Shown: positions 17,666-26,986, numbered from the stretch's first letter. The stretch is 64,000 bases of DNA from Flavobacteriales bacterium (GCA_020635655.1 JACJZI010000004.1:1-64000), one strand, 5' to 3'. The notes: generated by a model not told the origin, from the letters alone. Numbers and translations are program-made.

Positions 17666-18055
17666 TCAGGGCGGCCCGGCGTTCACGAACGCGATGGCCT
17701 CCTCCATCTGTGTGATGTCAAAGTAGCGTTCGTGACGGCCCGTGCTGGCGCGTTCGAAGAAAAGGTTGTCAACCGGCACCAAGGCCTTCAGCACCCTGGA
17801 GTGGGCCACGATGGCCAGATGCCCCAGGTGTTTGTAGTTGCGCAGCACCCACAGCATGTCCTCGAAGAACGCCTTCGTGCTCGAGGCGGGTACCTTCATT
17901 TGGTCGAGCTTCACCAGCACGTTCACCTGGTCGGCGCCGGAGGTGCGTTTTTCAGCGAACATCTTCTCGCACAGCTTTTCGTCCGCCTCGGTGAACCCGT
18001 CGATCACCTCGACCGCCAGAACGTTGTCCGGAAAGGTCTTCAATTGTTCGAGCAT
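17666..18055 (-). CDS. STAS/SpoIIAA-like protein
   Basis: A 129-aa soluble protein of the SpoIIAA-like (DUF3478-type) STAS fold: NVLAVEVIDGFTEADEKLCE at the N-terminus, NVLVKLDQMKVP in the second strand, and LAIVAHSRVLKALVPVDNLF before the last helix. Such proteins are small lipid- or protein-binding modules found in many environmental bacteria. The partner is not evident. It is convergent with the permease gene. Confidence 0.82.
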   Translation of the reverse strand: MLEQLKTFPDNVLAVEVIDGFTEADEKLCEKMFAEKRTSGADQVNVLVKLDQMKVPASSTKAFFEDMLWVLRNYKHLGHLAIVAHSRVLKALVPVDNLFFERASTGRHERYFDITQMEEAIAFVNAGPP

Positions 18056-18151
18056 GGCTTTCGGTCTTTCGGAATGCGCTACAGATCCCGGGCCGATGAT
18101 CAGCGGTGTGCTCCAACGCCTGCCGAACAGGCATGGTGGATCGGATCGTCC

Positions 18152-18895
18152 TCAGCGTACGAACCGGAGATGCCCCACGTTCCGCTCGCCCATTAGATGC
18201 GCACAGAAGAAGCCGCGGAGATGTTCCGGCAATCGCACATCCATTGGCCCGGAGGAGGGGCCGACGCGTTCCGCCCAGACGGTCCGCCCGCTCAGGTCCA
18301 GCACCTCCAACAGCAGGGGCGTGCCCGTGACGGGTCCGATCCGAAGCGCACTTCCGGTCCAGGCCATGCCCGGACCGATGTGTTCCTCCGCGATACCGGC
18401 ACCGGTGACGTGCGTGTAGACCGTCGTGCTCCACAGCCCCATTTCCACTTGGTCATAGACGCTGCAATTGGGTGCCGAGGTGGAGCGTGTCGAGCCCAAA
18501 TGCAATTCGATCGTCACGCTGCCGGACGATACCCCGTTCGCGATCGATGTCGTTCGTTCGTAGTGCTCGCCGAGGGGGGAACAGGTGGTGCACGTGGTCA
18601 AGGCACCTTCGTCCAGGCCCGTGTTCGTGCAGCGGAGAAGGCTCCGTTCCATCGCCACGGTACCACCACCATATGAGGGATAGCTGTAGAAGACATAGAC
18701 CACATGCACCGAGTCCACGACCTCCCCGAGCGGAAAGGCGATGGTGACCGCCCCGGGACAGGCGCTCGTCCCGGGATAGGTGGTGAAGGCCGTATCGGCG
18801 AACACGGAATCCCCATAGACCTGCGTGTAGGCGTGCGACGTTTGTCCGAACAGCGGGGAGGCGAAAAGGAGGGCTAGCGGGATGACGTTCCTCAT
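18152..18895 (-). CDS. Secreted protein with T9SS type A sorting tail
   Basis: A 247-aa exported protein from the ATG at 18895 (MRNVIPLALLFASPLFGQ, a good signal peptide). The body has paired cysteines (SLLRCTN, TTCTTCSPLG) and many serine/threonine strands. The last 60 residues (LRIGPVTGTPLLLEVLDLSG to NVGHLRFVR) follow the T9SS type A pattern with LEVLDLSGRTV. Longer upstream starts are possible in frame but lack signal features. Exact role unknown; surface or secreted. Confidence 0.75.
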   Translation of the reverse strand: MRNVIPLALLFASPLFGQTSHAYTQVYGDSVFADTAFTTYPGTSACPGAVTIAFPLGEVVDSVHVVYVFYSYPSYGGGTVAMERSLLRCTNTGLDEGALTTCTTCSPLGEHYERTTSIANGVSSGSVTIELHLGSTRSTSAPNCSVYDQVEMGLWSTTVYTHVTGAGIAEEHIGPGMAWTGSALRIGPVTGTPLLLEVLDLSGRTVWAERVGPSSGPMDVRLPEHLRGFFCAHLMGERNVGHLRFVR

Positions 18896-19026
18896 GACAG
18901 TTACGGTCCTTAATGGTAGATAGCAGATCATTGGGGATCGCTGCCTGGCCTTACTCATCAGATAGTAGGTCGCAAAGTAGGACAACGCGACCTGCACACT
19001 TCACGTCGTATCTGGAAACTGCTTGC

Positions 19027-20313
19027 ATGAGGTTCCCCATTGCGCTCGCCCTTTCGTTCCTCCTCGCCAACGGCATGGCCCAGTCCTGGCAACAGCTGGG
19101 CGCACAGGGCGTGGGTGGCGTCGCCGACATCGTCGAATACAACGGTGATCTCTACATCACGGGGGACTTCGAAGAGATCGGCGGGGTGACGGTGAACAAC
19201 ATCGCGCGCTGGGACGGCACGGCCTGGGCGCCGGTCGGCACCGGCCTCACCAGCTGGGGATACGGCTCCTGCATGGCGGTGTACGACGGCGAACTGTACG
19301 TGGCCGGCTATTTCGACACCGCCGGCGGGGTGAACGCCTACCGCCTCGCCAAATGGAACGGCAGCACGTGGTCCAACGTGCAGAACGGCCTGGACATGCT
19401 CCTGCTCGCCAACGATATGCTGGTGATCGGCAACGTGCTCTACATCGGGGGAAGTCCGGATGCCGCCTGCAACACCCCGCTGGTGAACATGGTGCAATGG
19501 AACGGCACGGCGTTCAGTACGCTCGGCACGGGTGAGCTGGAGTACCAGGCGAGCACGATCCTGAAAGGGACCGTGTATGCGCTGGCCGAGCACCAGGGTG
19601 CACTTTACGTGGCCGGCCTTTTCGACGACGTGGACGGTCTCGCCTGCGAGGGCCTGCTGCGCTGGGAGGGCGGTGCATGGCATGCCGGTCCTCCCGGTCT
19701 TCCCATGTCCTTCAACATCGATGTCGCCTTCATCGGCGGCGCGTTGACCTGTGCCCAGAATTCCGACCAGGTGATGCAATGGAACGGCAGCATCTGGACC
19801 GAATTCACCACCGGTTGGCCGGGAACGGGGAGCACGTCCGCGATGATCGAATACAACGGCGTGCCCGTGATCGCGGGGCACTACAACGCGGGACCGTATG
19901 CGCTGGACCCGAACTGGAACATGGTCGGATCGATCACCGGTTCACCGGGCATCAACGAGCTGCGCATCATCGGCAATGAACTCTATGCCGTCGGCGATCA
20001 GGGTGTTCCCGCTGGCGGACTTGTGGAACGCCGCACGCTCGTGGTGAAGTGGAGCGGTCCGCTCGACGTGCGCGAACAGGCGACGCTCCCTGTCGGCATC
20101 CATCCGAACCCGGCCACGGACCGCCTGTTCCTGGACCTTGCACCTGATGCTTCGCGCAACATCCGCATCCTGGACATGGCCGGTCGAACGGTGCAGGGCT
20201 GGGTGATGGACCGGGACGGGCAGGTGGACACCCATGCGTTGCCCGCAGGAATGTATGCGCTGCAGGTAAGGGAAGGGGATCGGGTGGGAGCGGAGCGGTT
20301 CGTGAAGGAGTAA
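19027..20313 (+). CDS. Secreted beta-propeller-like protein with T9SS type A tail
   Basis: A 428-aa exported protein from the ATG at 19027 (signal peptide ending NGMAQ). It contains at least five repeats of the type 'YNGDLYITGDFEEIGG ... IARWDGTAW', spaced about 45 residues apart, which should form a propeller of Kelch-like or delta-60-like blades. The C-terminal 75 residues (GIHPNPATDRLFLDL, IRILDMAGRTVQGW, LPAGMYALQVREG) are a T9SS type A sorting domain. It is divergent from the 18152 gene with 131 bp between start codons, so both promoters lie there. Ligand unknown. Confidence 0.83.
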   Translation: MRFPIALALSFLLANGMAQSWQQLGAQGVGGVADIVEYNGDLYITGDFEEIGGVTVNNIARWDGTAWAPVGTGLTSWGYGSCMAVYDGELYVAGYFDTAGGVNAYRLAKWNGSTWSNVQNGLDMLLLANDMLVIGNVLYIGGSPDAACNTPLVNMVQWNGTAFSTLGTGELEYQASTILKGTVYALAEHQGALYVAGLFDDVDGLACEGLLRWEGGAWHAGPPGLPMSFNIDVAFIGGALTCAQNSDQVMQWNGSIWTEFTTGWPGTGSTSAMIEYNGVPVIAGHYNAGPYALDPNWNMVGSITGSPGINELRIIGNELYAVGDQGVPAGGLVERRTLVVKWSGPLDVREQATLPVGIHPNPATDRLFLDLAPDASRNIRILDMAGRTVQGWVMDRDGQVDTHALPAGMYALQVREGDRVGAERFVKE

Positions 20314-20327
20314 GCAGCTTATTCCTT
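20305..20327 (+). terminator. Hairpin spanning the stop codon
   Basis: AAGGAGTAAG (20305-20314) pairs with CTTATTCCTT (20318-20327), 9 of 10 positions, with a 3-nt loop; the TAA stop codon lies inside the left arm. There is no T tract. It may stop transcription of the T9SS gene before the convergent cyclase gene. Weak. Confidence 0.3.
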
Positions 20328-20363
20328 CCTGCCTTCACGAGGAGGAGGACCCCACAAGTCCGC

Positions 20364-21629
20364 TTAGGCTTGCTCTGAGCTACGGCGGACGAAGAACATC
20401 TCCATTTCGCCTTTGCCCTTCGCCTGCACCTTGCCGCGCGGCGTGAACGTGAGACCGGACTCGTTCTTCACCAGTTCGTAGGTGGCTTCGCTGATGTTCA
20501 CATGTCCGGGCTGGCCGGAGGATTCCATGCGGCTGGCCGTGTTCACCGTGTCGCCCCAGATGTCGTACTGGAACTTCTTCACGCCCACGATGCCGGCCAC
20601 GACGGGGCCGGTGTGGATGCCCACCCGCATCTCGAAAGCGGGCAGGCCTTGCGCGTCGCGTTCGGACTTGCGGGCCTTCATGAAGGCCTGCATCTCCAGC
20701 GCGGCGTGGACCACATCAGCAGGGGAGGCCGCGTAGGGGTCCGGCAATCCACCCGCGCACATGTAGGCATCACCGATGGTCTTGATTTTTTCGATCCCGC
20801 GCGCGGTGATGATGTTGTCGAAGGCCTTGAAGCAGGTGTTCAATTCATCCACGAGCCGATCCGGAGAAAGCTGTTGGCTAATCATCGTGAAGCCATTGAA
20901 ATCGGAAAACAGGATTGTGGATTGCTCGAAATAACGTGCTTTAGCAGCACCACTCTCCTTCAGTTCTTCAGCGACCTCGGCCGGCAGGATATTTAGGAGT
21001 AGTTGGTCACTGCGGGCCCGATTGAAATCGGAATTCGCCTTTGCTTTTGTAAGTTCAATTGCTTGCATGAAATTGCGGCGATGACTTTTCTCGAGTAGGA
21101 GGCCTGCCGTAGCCGTTACACAAAGGACTGATAGATAGTATACGTTTGAATAGAGAATGTATGTCCAGTCCAGATTGGGGCTCGTTAAAAGGGTGATCTC
21201 GAAGACAATGGTCGTTATAGCCGCGTTACCGAGCGCGATGCTGAAGCGAGACGCGACGAAAGCGAATGTGAAGCAGATGATCAAGATGTTCGCTGAGTGG
21301 ACCCAGTCTCGTGGAGGATCACTGAAGTAGAACGGAGCATTGACGACCAGGGTGCTCACCAGTAACGTGATCGCGATGATCAGATGCCGCCAGCGATCGA
21401 GCCTCGTAAAGTACGTTGAGATGATTGCGGCGACGATGACCGGGATGGCTACCCCTAGGTAGATGGTATGAATCGTGTCAACACCGTATGAAACAATGCT
21501 ATCAAGCATCAGGGCGAAGGCGATGTACAAGCAAATACCCAAGCACCAGGCAATGCGCACCAGTACAAGCGCGGCCGCGTCATGCTTGCGCCAGAACGCC
21601 GATTCGATATCCGGATCTTGGAACCTCAA
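20364..21629 (-). CDS. Membrane class III adenylate cyclase
   Basis: A 421-aa protein with about six membrane helices (residues 20-190) followed by a class III cyclase homology domain that makes cAMP from ATP at the membrane's inner face. The metal aspartates are in STILFSDFNGF and KTIGDAYM. The purine-specifying lysine and aspartate are in GVKKFQYDIWGD, matching adenylate rather than guanylate cyclases. The transition-state Asn and Arg are in TVNTASRM. The linker before the catalytic domain (LLLNILPAEVAEELKESG) is the conserved signalling helix. The transmembrane half is clearly richer in A+T than the catalytic half. It is the last of three consecutive cyclase genes. Confidence 0.92.
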   Translation of the reverse strand: MRFQDPDIESAFWRKHDAAALVLVRIAWCLGICLYIAFALMLDSIVSYGVDTIHTIYLGVAIPVIVAAIISTYFTRLDRWRHLIIAITLLVSTLVVNAPFYFSDPPRDWVHSANILIICFTFAFVASRFSIALGNAAITTIVFEITLLTSPNLDWTYILYSNVYYLSVLCVTATAGLLLEKSHRRNFMQAIELTKAKANSDFNRARSDQLLLNILPAEVAEELKESGAAKARYFEQSTILFSDFNGFTMISQQLSPDRLVDELNTCFKAFDNIITARGIEKIKTIGDAYMCAGGLPDPYAASPADVVHAALEMQAFMKARKSERDAQGLPAFEMRVGIHTGPVVAGIVGVKKFQYDIWGDTVNTASRMESSGQPGHVNISEATYELVKNESGLTFTPRGKVQAKGKGEMEMFFVRRSSEQA

Positions 21630-21693
21630 TTGACTGTGGTGTCTGCAGTAATTCCGGTCATCATGCAGAAGCTGGTTCTTTCACACCAGTTAC

Positions 21694-23589
21694 TCAACTC
21701 CGTTGAACGAAGAACATCACCATTTCCCCCTTCCCCTTCGCCTGCACTTTCCCACGCGGCTTGAAGGTGAGCCCGGGCGCATCCTTTACCAGCATGTACG
21801 TCGTCTCGCTGATGTTCACTTGGCACACCTCGCCGCTGCTTTCCATGCGGCTGGCGGTGTTCACCGTGTCGCCCCAGATGTCGTACTGGAACTTCTTCAC
21901 ACCGACAATACCGGCTACGACAGGTCCGGTGTGGATCCCGATGCGGATCTCGAAATAGGGGAGGTCGGCGGCGATCTTCCGTGCCTTGCCTTCCGCGATG
22001 AAGTCGCGCATTTCCAGCGCGGCCTGGATCACGTCCAGGGCGTGCGTGGTGTTCGGCACGGGCAGACCACCCGCGGCCATGTAGGCATCGCCGATGGTCT
22101 TGATCTTTTCGATGCCGTGCTTCTCCACGATGCGGTCGAAGGCGCTGAAGCATTCGTTCAGGTCCTTCACCAGGTCCTTCGGGGTCATCTGCTCGCTCAT
22201 GGCGGTGAAGCCCCTGAAGTCGGTGAACAGCACGGTGACCTGATCGATGTGGACCGCTTCGGCCTCGCCTTTCTCCTTCAGTTCCTCGGCGACCTCTTCC
22301 GGCAGGATGTTCAACAGGAGCTCTTCGCTACGTGCCTTCTCCTTGCCGATGCGGTTGCGTTGAGTGAGGAAGACCCCTGCGAACAGGGCCACCAGCAGGA
22401 ATCCACCCATGAAGCCGTTGCGCACGAGCTTTTGTCGGCGCAGCTCCTGAGCTGCGATGGCATCTTTCTCTTCCTGCTTGGCCTGTTCTACCGCTTCCTT
22501 TTTCTCATACTCGTATTTGTATTCCTGCCGGAGCACTTCACGTTGGTTTTCTTCGCTTTGCAGGGTATCCCTTGTTGTGATGTACAGCTCGTACATTTCC
22601 AGTGCTTTTTGATGCCTGCCCGATTTTTTGTTGATCTCCCATAGTGTTTGGGCGGCATCCCTTTTTTCTATGGCGGCACCCATTTCAGTGGCTATGGTCA
22701 AGGATCTTTGGCCGAATGCCAATGCTTCGGAATAGTTGCCTTGATCTTCATATATATGTGCAATACTGTTCAATGAGCTGGCTATACCTTGTTTGTCGCC
22801 GATTTCTTCTCGTAGTTGCAAACCTTGGATCTGGTACTCCATGGCTTTGAATAATAATGAATCACTCCCATATTTGTCATTGCGGGACTTTGCTAACTCA
22901 GCCTGGTCTTTATAAATGTCTCCAATATTTTTTAATGACATGGCTATGCCTTTATTATCGCCTATTTCTTCTCGTAGTTGCAAACTACGGGTCTGGTACT
23001 CTATGGCATTGGCGTAGTCGCCCCGGCTGCCATAAATGGCTCCAATATTGTTCAATGAAGTGGCCATGCCATTTTTCACTTTGACAAGCTCAGGGTGCGA
23101 TCGCAGCAATTCTTCAAATATTTGTAGACCTTTGGTATAATTGTCTATGGCTTTGGCATGATCGCCTTGGTCAGAATAAATATTTCCAATGTTGATCAAT
23201 GAAGCAGCTATGCCTTTTTTATCGTCTATTTCTTCTCGTAGTTTCAAACTTCGGATGTCGTAGTCTATGGCTTTGGTGTAATCGCCTTGTAGATAAAGAG
23301 ATACCCCTTGTGTTGTTAAAGCGTTTGCCATGTATTCTTGAATGTTCTTTTCTTTGGCAAGATCATATTGCAATTGCGCAAAGTAAAAGGCACTGTCTGG
23401 ATGGGTATGGAGGTAGCCGTCCCAGCTTATCTTTTTCATTGCTTTTAACCGGGTGGTATCGGCAGCGGTCCTGTTGTTCCAGATATTCCAAAGAGAGTCC
23501 AATGTTTTCTGTTGCCCCGGTGGCCTTTCCTGTGAAAAGGCAATAAAGGACAGGACAAGGAACGGGATGGTCAGCAATGTTCTTTTCAT
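21694..23589 (-). CDS. TPR-sensor adenylate cyclase
   Basis: A 631-aa protein. A signal peptide (VLSFIAFSQ) is followed by about seven TPR repeats (residues 60-330, for example DYTKAIDYDIRSLKLREEI and NYSEALAFGQRSLTIATEM), a coiled coil (about 345-395), one membrane helix (GFMGGFLLVALFAGVFLTQ), and a class III cyclase domain with all catalytic residues (TDFRGF, TIGDAYM, KKFQYDIWGD, TVNTASRM). The TPR part should be periplasmic and sense a protein partner. The TPR-coding DNA is A+T-rich, whereas the cyclase-coding part is G+C-rich and nearly identical to that of the next gene. It starts 6 bp after the stop of the upstream cyclase gene, so the two form an operon. Confidence 0.92.
   Translation of the reverse strand: MKRTLLTIPFLVLSFIAFSQERPPGQQKTLDSLWNIWNNRTAADTTRLKAMKKISWDGYLHTHPDSAFYFAQLQYDLAKEKNIQEYMANALTTQGVSLYLQGDYTKAIDYDIRSLKLREEIDDKKGIAASLINIGNIYSDQGDHAKAIDNYTKGLQIFEELLRSHPELVKVKNGMATSLNNIGAIYGSRGDYANAIEYQTRSLQLREEIGDNKGIAMSLKNIGDIYKDQAELAKSRNDKYGSDSLLFKAMEYQIQGLQLREEIGDKQGIASSLNSIAHIYEDQGNYSEALAFGQRSLTIATEMGAAIEKRDAAQTLWEINKKSGRHQKALEMYELYITTRDTLQSEENQREVLRQEYKYEYEKKEAVEQAKQEEKDAIAAQELRRQKLVRNGFMGGFLLVALFAGVFLTQRNRIGKEKARSEELLLNILPEEVAEELKEKGEAEAVHIDQVTVLFTDFRGFTAMSEQMTPKDLVKDLNECFSAFDRIVEKHGIEKIKTIGDAYMAAGGLPVPNTTHALDVIQAALEMRDFIAEGKARKIAADLPYFEIRIGIHTGPVVAGIVGVKKFQYDIWGDTVNTASRMESSGEVCQVNISETTYMLVKDAPGLTFKPRGKVQAKGKGEMVMFFVQRS
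21721..22330 (-). repeat. Cyclase-domain repeat, copy 1
   Basis: About 610 bp encoding the catalytic domain of the 21694 cyclase, almost identical to 23630-24240. One shared stretch, from the codons for AADLP to those for GLPVP, exceeds 100 bp without a difference. The two genes differ much more outside the segment. Confidence 0.8.
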
Positions 23590-23595
23590 CGTGCG

Positions 23596-25479
23596 CTATG
23601 CTGTTTTATCATTTACGAAATACATCTCCATTTCCCCTTTTCCCTTGGCCTGCACTTTGCCACGCGGGGTGAACGTGAGACCCGGATCGTCCTTCACCAG
23701 CTCATACGTCGCCTCACTGATGTTCACCTGGCCCACATCACCGCTGCTTTCCATGCGGCTGGCGGTGTTCACCGTATCGCCCCAGATGTCGTACTGGAAC
23801 TTCTTCACACCGACAATACCGGCTACGACAGGTCCCGTGTGGATCCCGATGCGGATCTCGAAATAGGGCAGGTCGGCGGCGATCTTCCGTGCCTTGCCTT
23901 CCGCGATGAAGTCGCGCATTTCCAGCGCGGCCTGGATCACGTCCAGGGCGTGCGTGGTGTTCGGCACGGGCAGGCCACCGGCTGCCATGTATGCATCGCC
24001 GATGGTCTTGATCTTCTCGATGCCGTGCTTCTCCACGATGCGGTCGAAGGCGCTGAAGCATTCGTTCAGGTCCTTCACCAGGTCCTTCGGGGTCAGCTGC
24101 TCGCTCATGGCGGTGAAGCCCTTGAAATCGGTGAAGAGCACGGTGACCTGGTCGATCAGTTTTGCCTCGGCTTCGCCCTTTTCCTTCAATTCCTCGGCGA
24201 CCTCCTCGGGCAGGATGTTCAGCAGCAGTTCCTCGCTCACCTTCTTCTCCTTCTCGATGGCCACCTTCGCGCGGTGGGTGTAGCGCAGGCGTCCCCACAA
24301 CCCGCCGGCCACGAGCAGCACGCCCAATCCGCTGAAGAGGTAGATGTTGCGCGTGCGCTTGATCTTCTCCTGCGCCAGCTGGTTGTCCAGGGCCTGAAGC
24401 GCCCGCTCCTTCTCGAAGGCCAGGCTGTCCGCGAGCATCTTGCGCCCGTATTCGTAGCGCATGGTCTGTTGCACCACCTTCTTGGTGTTCCGTTCGTTCA
24501 GCACGGAATCCCGTTCCTGAACGTAGTGCAGATGGTCCCGGTAGGCCTCGGCGTAGCGCCCGAGCCTCGCGAGCACCTCGCTGCGCGTCCTGTAGCAATC
24601 GTCGAGCTTCCAGTGGAACCCGTTCTCCCGGGCGATCGCGATGCTCGCATCGGCATGGACCAAAGCCTCACGCAGTCGCCCCTCTTTCAGGAGCAATTCA
24701 GCGATGTCGCCATGCACCAGGTACTGGCCGAGGCGATGATCGATCGAGCGGCGGATGGCCAGGGACCGTTCGTAATAGGACAGTGCGGTATCCAGCTCGC
24801 CGCGCGCTTCCATCACTTCGCCGATGTTGTTCAGCATCCAGCCCATGGCGCCCTCCCTATCCTTCATGTCGGGCCGCTGCATCACCTCCAATGACCGGCG
24901 GAAGTACCAGAGCATCGAGTCCGGGTCCGTGTCACCGAGCGCGGCACCGATGTTGCCCAGTTCCATGGCCAGCCGATAGGTGTTCCGGGTCTTTTCGGCC
25001 ATGCTCAGGGCACGGTGGAAATACGTGTACGCCTCCTCCCGATGCCCCTGTCCGAGCTGCAGCACGCCGACCTTTTCAAGGGTCATGCACCGTTTCTGTG
25101 GATCGCCCAGGCGCTCGGCGATCTCCAGGTTCTGCAGGGCCAGGTGGAGTTCCTGGTCCACATCCCCCAGATTGGTGTAGGCGATGCCCATGCTCTCCAA
25201 CAAGGTGATGCGGGTGGCGTCCGCCAGGGAGTCCGTCATCTGATGCGCCTTTTGCAGGCTGTCCACCAATTGCAATACCTGACCGGCGATGTGCACTGTC
25301 CGCAAGGGGTCGCTGGTGACCATGGCGTTGCTGAGCAGGATGCCGGCCCCGATCCGTGCCATGCTGCTGGTGTCCTTCTCGAACACGCGCTGCAGGGAGT
25401 CGTTCTTCGAAGTGGACTGGGCCGACAGGAGGCCCGGTGCCAGCGCCAGCAGACAGGTCAGGATGCGTCCGATGGGCAT
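23596..25479 (-). CDS. TPR-sensor adenylate cyclase
   Basis: A 627-aa protein with the same plan as its downstream neighbour: signal peptide (ALAPGLLSAQ), TPR array (about residues 75-330, for example GHREEAYTYFHRALSMAEKT and ELDTALSYYERSLAIR), a coiled coil, a membrane helix (NIYLFSGLGVLLVAGGLWG) and a class III cyclase domain with complete catalytic residues. The ATG at 25479 is chosen because AAAGGAGG lies just upstream of it; an ATG at 25494 is the alternative. GC content is uniformly high, unlike the neighbour. It is first in the three-cyclase array, and divergent from cbpA. Confidence 0.92.
   Translation of the reverse strand: MPIGRILTCLLALAPGLLSAQSTSKNDSLQRVFEKDTSSMARIGAGILLSNAMVTSDPLRTVHIAGQVLQLVDSLQKAHQMTDSLADATRITLLESMGIAYTNLGDVDQELHLALQNLEIAERLGDPQKRCMTLEKVGVLQLGQGHREEAYTYFHRALSMAEKTRNTYRLAMELGNIGAALGDTDPDSMLWYFRRSLEVMQRPDMKDREGAMGWMLNNIGEVMEARGELDTALSYYERSLAIRRSIDHRLGQYLVHGDIAELLLKEGRLREALVHADASIAIARENGFHWKLDDCYRTRSEVLARLGRYAEAYRDHLHYVQERDSVLNERNTKKVVQQTMRYEYGRKMLADSLAFEKERALQALDNQLAQEKIKRTRNIYLFSGLGVLLVAGGLWGRLRYTHRAKVAIEKEKKVSEELLLNILPEEVAEELKEKGEAEAKLIDQVTVLFTDFKGFTAMSEQLTPKDLVKDLNECFSAFDRIVEKHGIEKIKTIGDAYMAAGGLPVPNTTHALDVIQAALEMRDFIAEGKARKIAADLPYFEIRIGIHTGPVVAGIVGVKKFQYDIWGDTVNTASRMESSGDVGQVNISEATYELVKDDPGLTFTPRGKVQAKGKGEMEMYFVNDKTA
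23630..24240 (-). repeat. Cyclase-domain repeat, copy 2
   Basis: Partner of 21721-22330, in the same orientation. The uneven divergence (near-identical catalytic domain, unrelated sensor sequence) suggests recent duplication or gene conversion. Confidence 0.8.
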
Positions 25480-25594
25480 GGCCCTCCTTTGCATAGCACC
25501 AAGGTAGGCCGCCCCTGCGCATCCGGCATGGCGCAACCGGAACGCGCGTGGCCAGGTGCTGGGGCACATCCTTCGGTCCCTAATTTCGCCAAGC

Positions 25595-26515
25595 ATGGCC
25601 ACCGACTACTACAAGGTGCTGGGCGTGGCACGCGATGCCACCACCGAGGCCATCAAGGCCGCCTACCGCAAGCTCGCCCGCAAGTACCATCCCGACCTCA
25701 ATCCCAACGACGAGAAGGCCAAACACAAGTTCCAGGAGATCAACGAGGCCAACGAGGTGCTGAGCGATCCCGAGAACCGGAAGAAGTACGACAAGTACGG
25801 CGAGCACTGGAAACACGCCGAACAGTTCGAGGCGGCGGAGAAGGAGCGCGCACGGCAGGGGGCTGGTGGTGCCGCCGGCTTCGGTGGTCAGGGCTTTGAG
25901 GGCTTTTCCGGAAGCACGGGTCAGATGAGCGAGGAGGAACTTCACGATCTGTTCGGTTCCATGTTCGGCGGCCGGCGAGGCGGACGACAGGTGAAGTTCC
26001 GCGGGCAGGACTACCACGCCGAGTCGCACTTGGAGCTGGTCGATGCGGCCACCACGCACAAGCAGACCATCAGCGTGAACGGGAAGCAACTGCGCTTCAC
26101 CGTACCCGCCGGTGTGGAGAACGGGCAGACCATCCGGATCCCGGGCCAGGGCGGGCCCGGCGCCAACGGTGGGCCCAACGGCGACCTGTACATCACCTTC
26201 GTGGTGAAGGAGCATCCGCGCTTCAAACGCACCGGTGCCGACCTGCATACCACGCTGGACATCGACCTGAGCACGGCCGTGCTCGGTGGCGAGGTGGAAT
26301 TGGACACACTCGACGGCCGTGTACGGCTGAAGGTGGCCCCACATACGCAGAACGGCACACGCGCCAAACTGAAGGGCAAGGGTTTCCCGGTGTACAAGCA
26401 TGCCGGCCGGCACGGCGACCTTTATGTGACCTACCAGGTGAAGCTCCCCACCAAGCTCACCGCTGAACAGCGCGCCCTCTTCGAGCAGCTCGCGAAAACA
26501 AGTCCACAGCCATGA
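25595..26515 (+). CDS. cbpA: CbpA-type DnaJ co-chaperone
   Basis: A 306-aa class B J-protein that stimulates DnaK ATPase and delivers unfolded clients. The J domain (residues 1-65) has the HPD motif (RKYHPDLN). A G/F-rich linker (GAGGAAGFGGQGFEGF) follows, then two beta-barrel substrate domains (about 120-300, for example LRFTVPAGVENGQTIRIPGQ and HGDLYVTYQVKLP). The zinc-finger domain of DnaJ is absent, which identifies it as CbpA-like. The ATG at 25595 gives the canonical MATDYYKVLGV. It overlaps the next gene by 4 bp (ATGA). Confidence 0.93.
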   Translation: MATDYYKVLGVARDATTEAIKAAYRKLARKYHPDLNPNDEKAKHKFQEINEANEVLSDPENRKKYDKYGEHWKHAEQFEAAEKERARQGAGGAAGFGGQGFEGFSGSTGQMSEEELHDLFGSMFGGRRGGRQVKFRGQDYHAESHLELVDAATTHKQTISVNGKQLRFTVPAGVENGQTIRIPGQGGPGANGGPNGDLYITFVVKEHPRFKRTGADLHTTLDIDLSTAVLGGEVELDTLDGRVRLKVAPHTQNGTRAKLKGKGFPVYKHAGRHGDLYVTYQVKLPTKLTAEQRALFEQLAKTSPQP

Positions 26516-26811
26516 GCACCGAGGAACTGATCTCCGTCGAGCTGTATTGCCGGCACGAGGATATGGACCTCACGTTCGTGCAGTCCCTGGCTGATCGCGG
26601 CCTCATCCAGGTGGTGGTGCGCCAGCAGAACACCTACATCGCACCGGAACAGGTGACACAGCTGGAGAAGCTCGCACGCATGCACTTCGACCTGGAGATC
26701 AACCTGGAGGGCCTCGAGGCCATCAGCCACCTGCTCGAGCGCGTGGAGCGCATGCAACAGGAGCTGCGTGCGATGGAGGAACGGTTGCGGCTGTATGAAG
26801 GGGAGGGTTAG
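26512..26811 (+). CDS. CbpM-like chaperone modulator
   Basis: A 99-aa MerR-like helical protein that by context and pattern (ELISVELYCRHEDMDLTFVQ, then DRGLIQVV and a C-terminal coiled coil ISHLLERVERMQQELRAMEE) is the modulator of the adjacent CbpA. In gammaproteobacteria CbpM binds the J domain and blocks DnaK stimulation. Start and stop overlap cbpA by 4 bp, indicating translational coupling and a fixed ratio of the two proteins. Confidence 0.82.
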   Translation: MSTEELISVELYCRHEDMDLTFVQSLADRGLIQVVVRQQNTYIAPEQVTQLEKLARMHFDLEINLEGLEAISHLLERVERMQQELRAMEERLRLYEGEG

Positions 26812-26986
26812 GGTCCCGACATCGACCAAAAGGCGAGGCGCAGAACCTGCCTGAAGCACAGCGGAATGAGCGACGATCCCGGAATACGCGATCCCGGCGT
26901 GCATCCCATCGCGAGATCACCTGGCTGCCTGAAGAACAATTGCAGATGATGGCCCCATCTGTGTGGTATGGATCGTCGGTTCGCGA

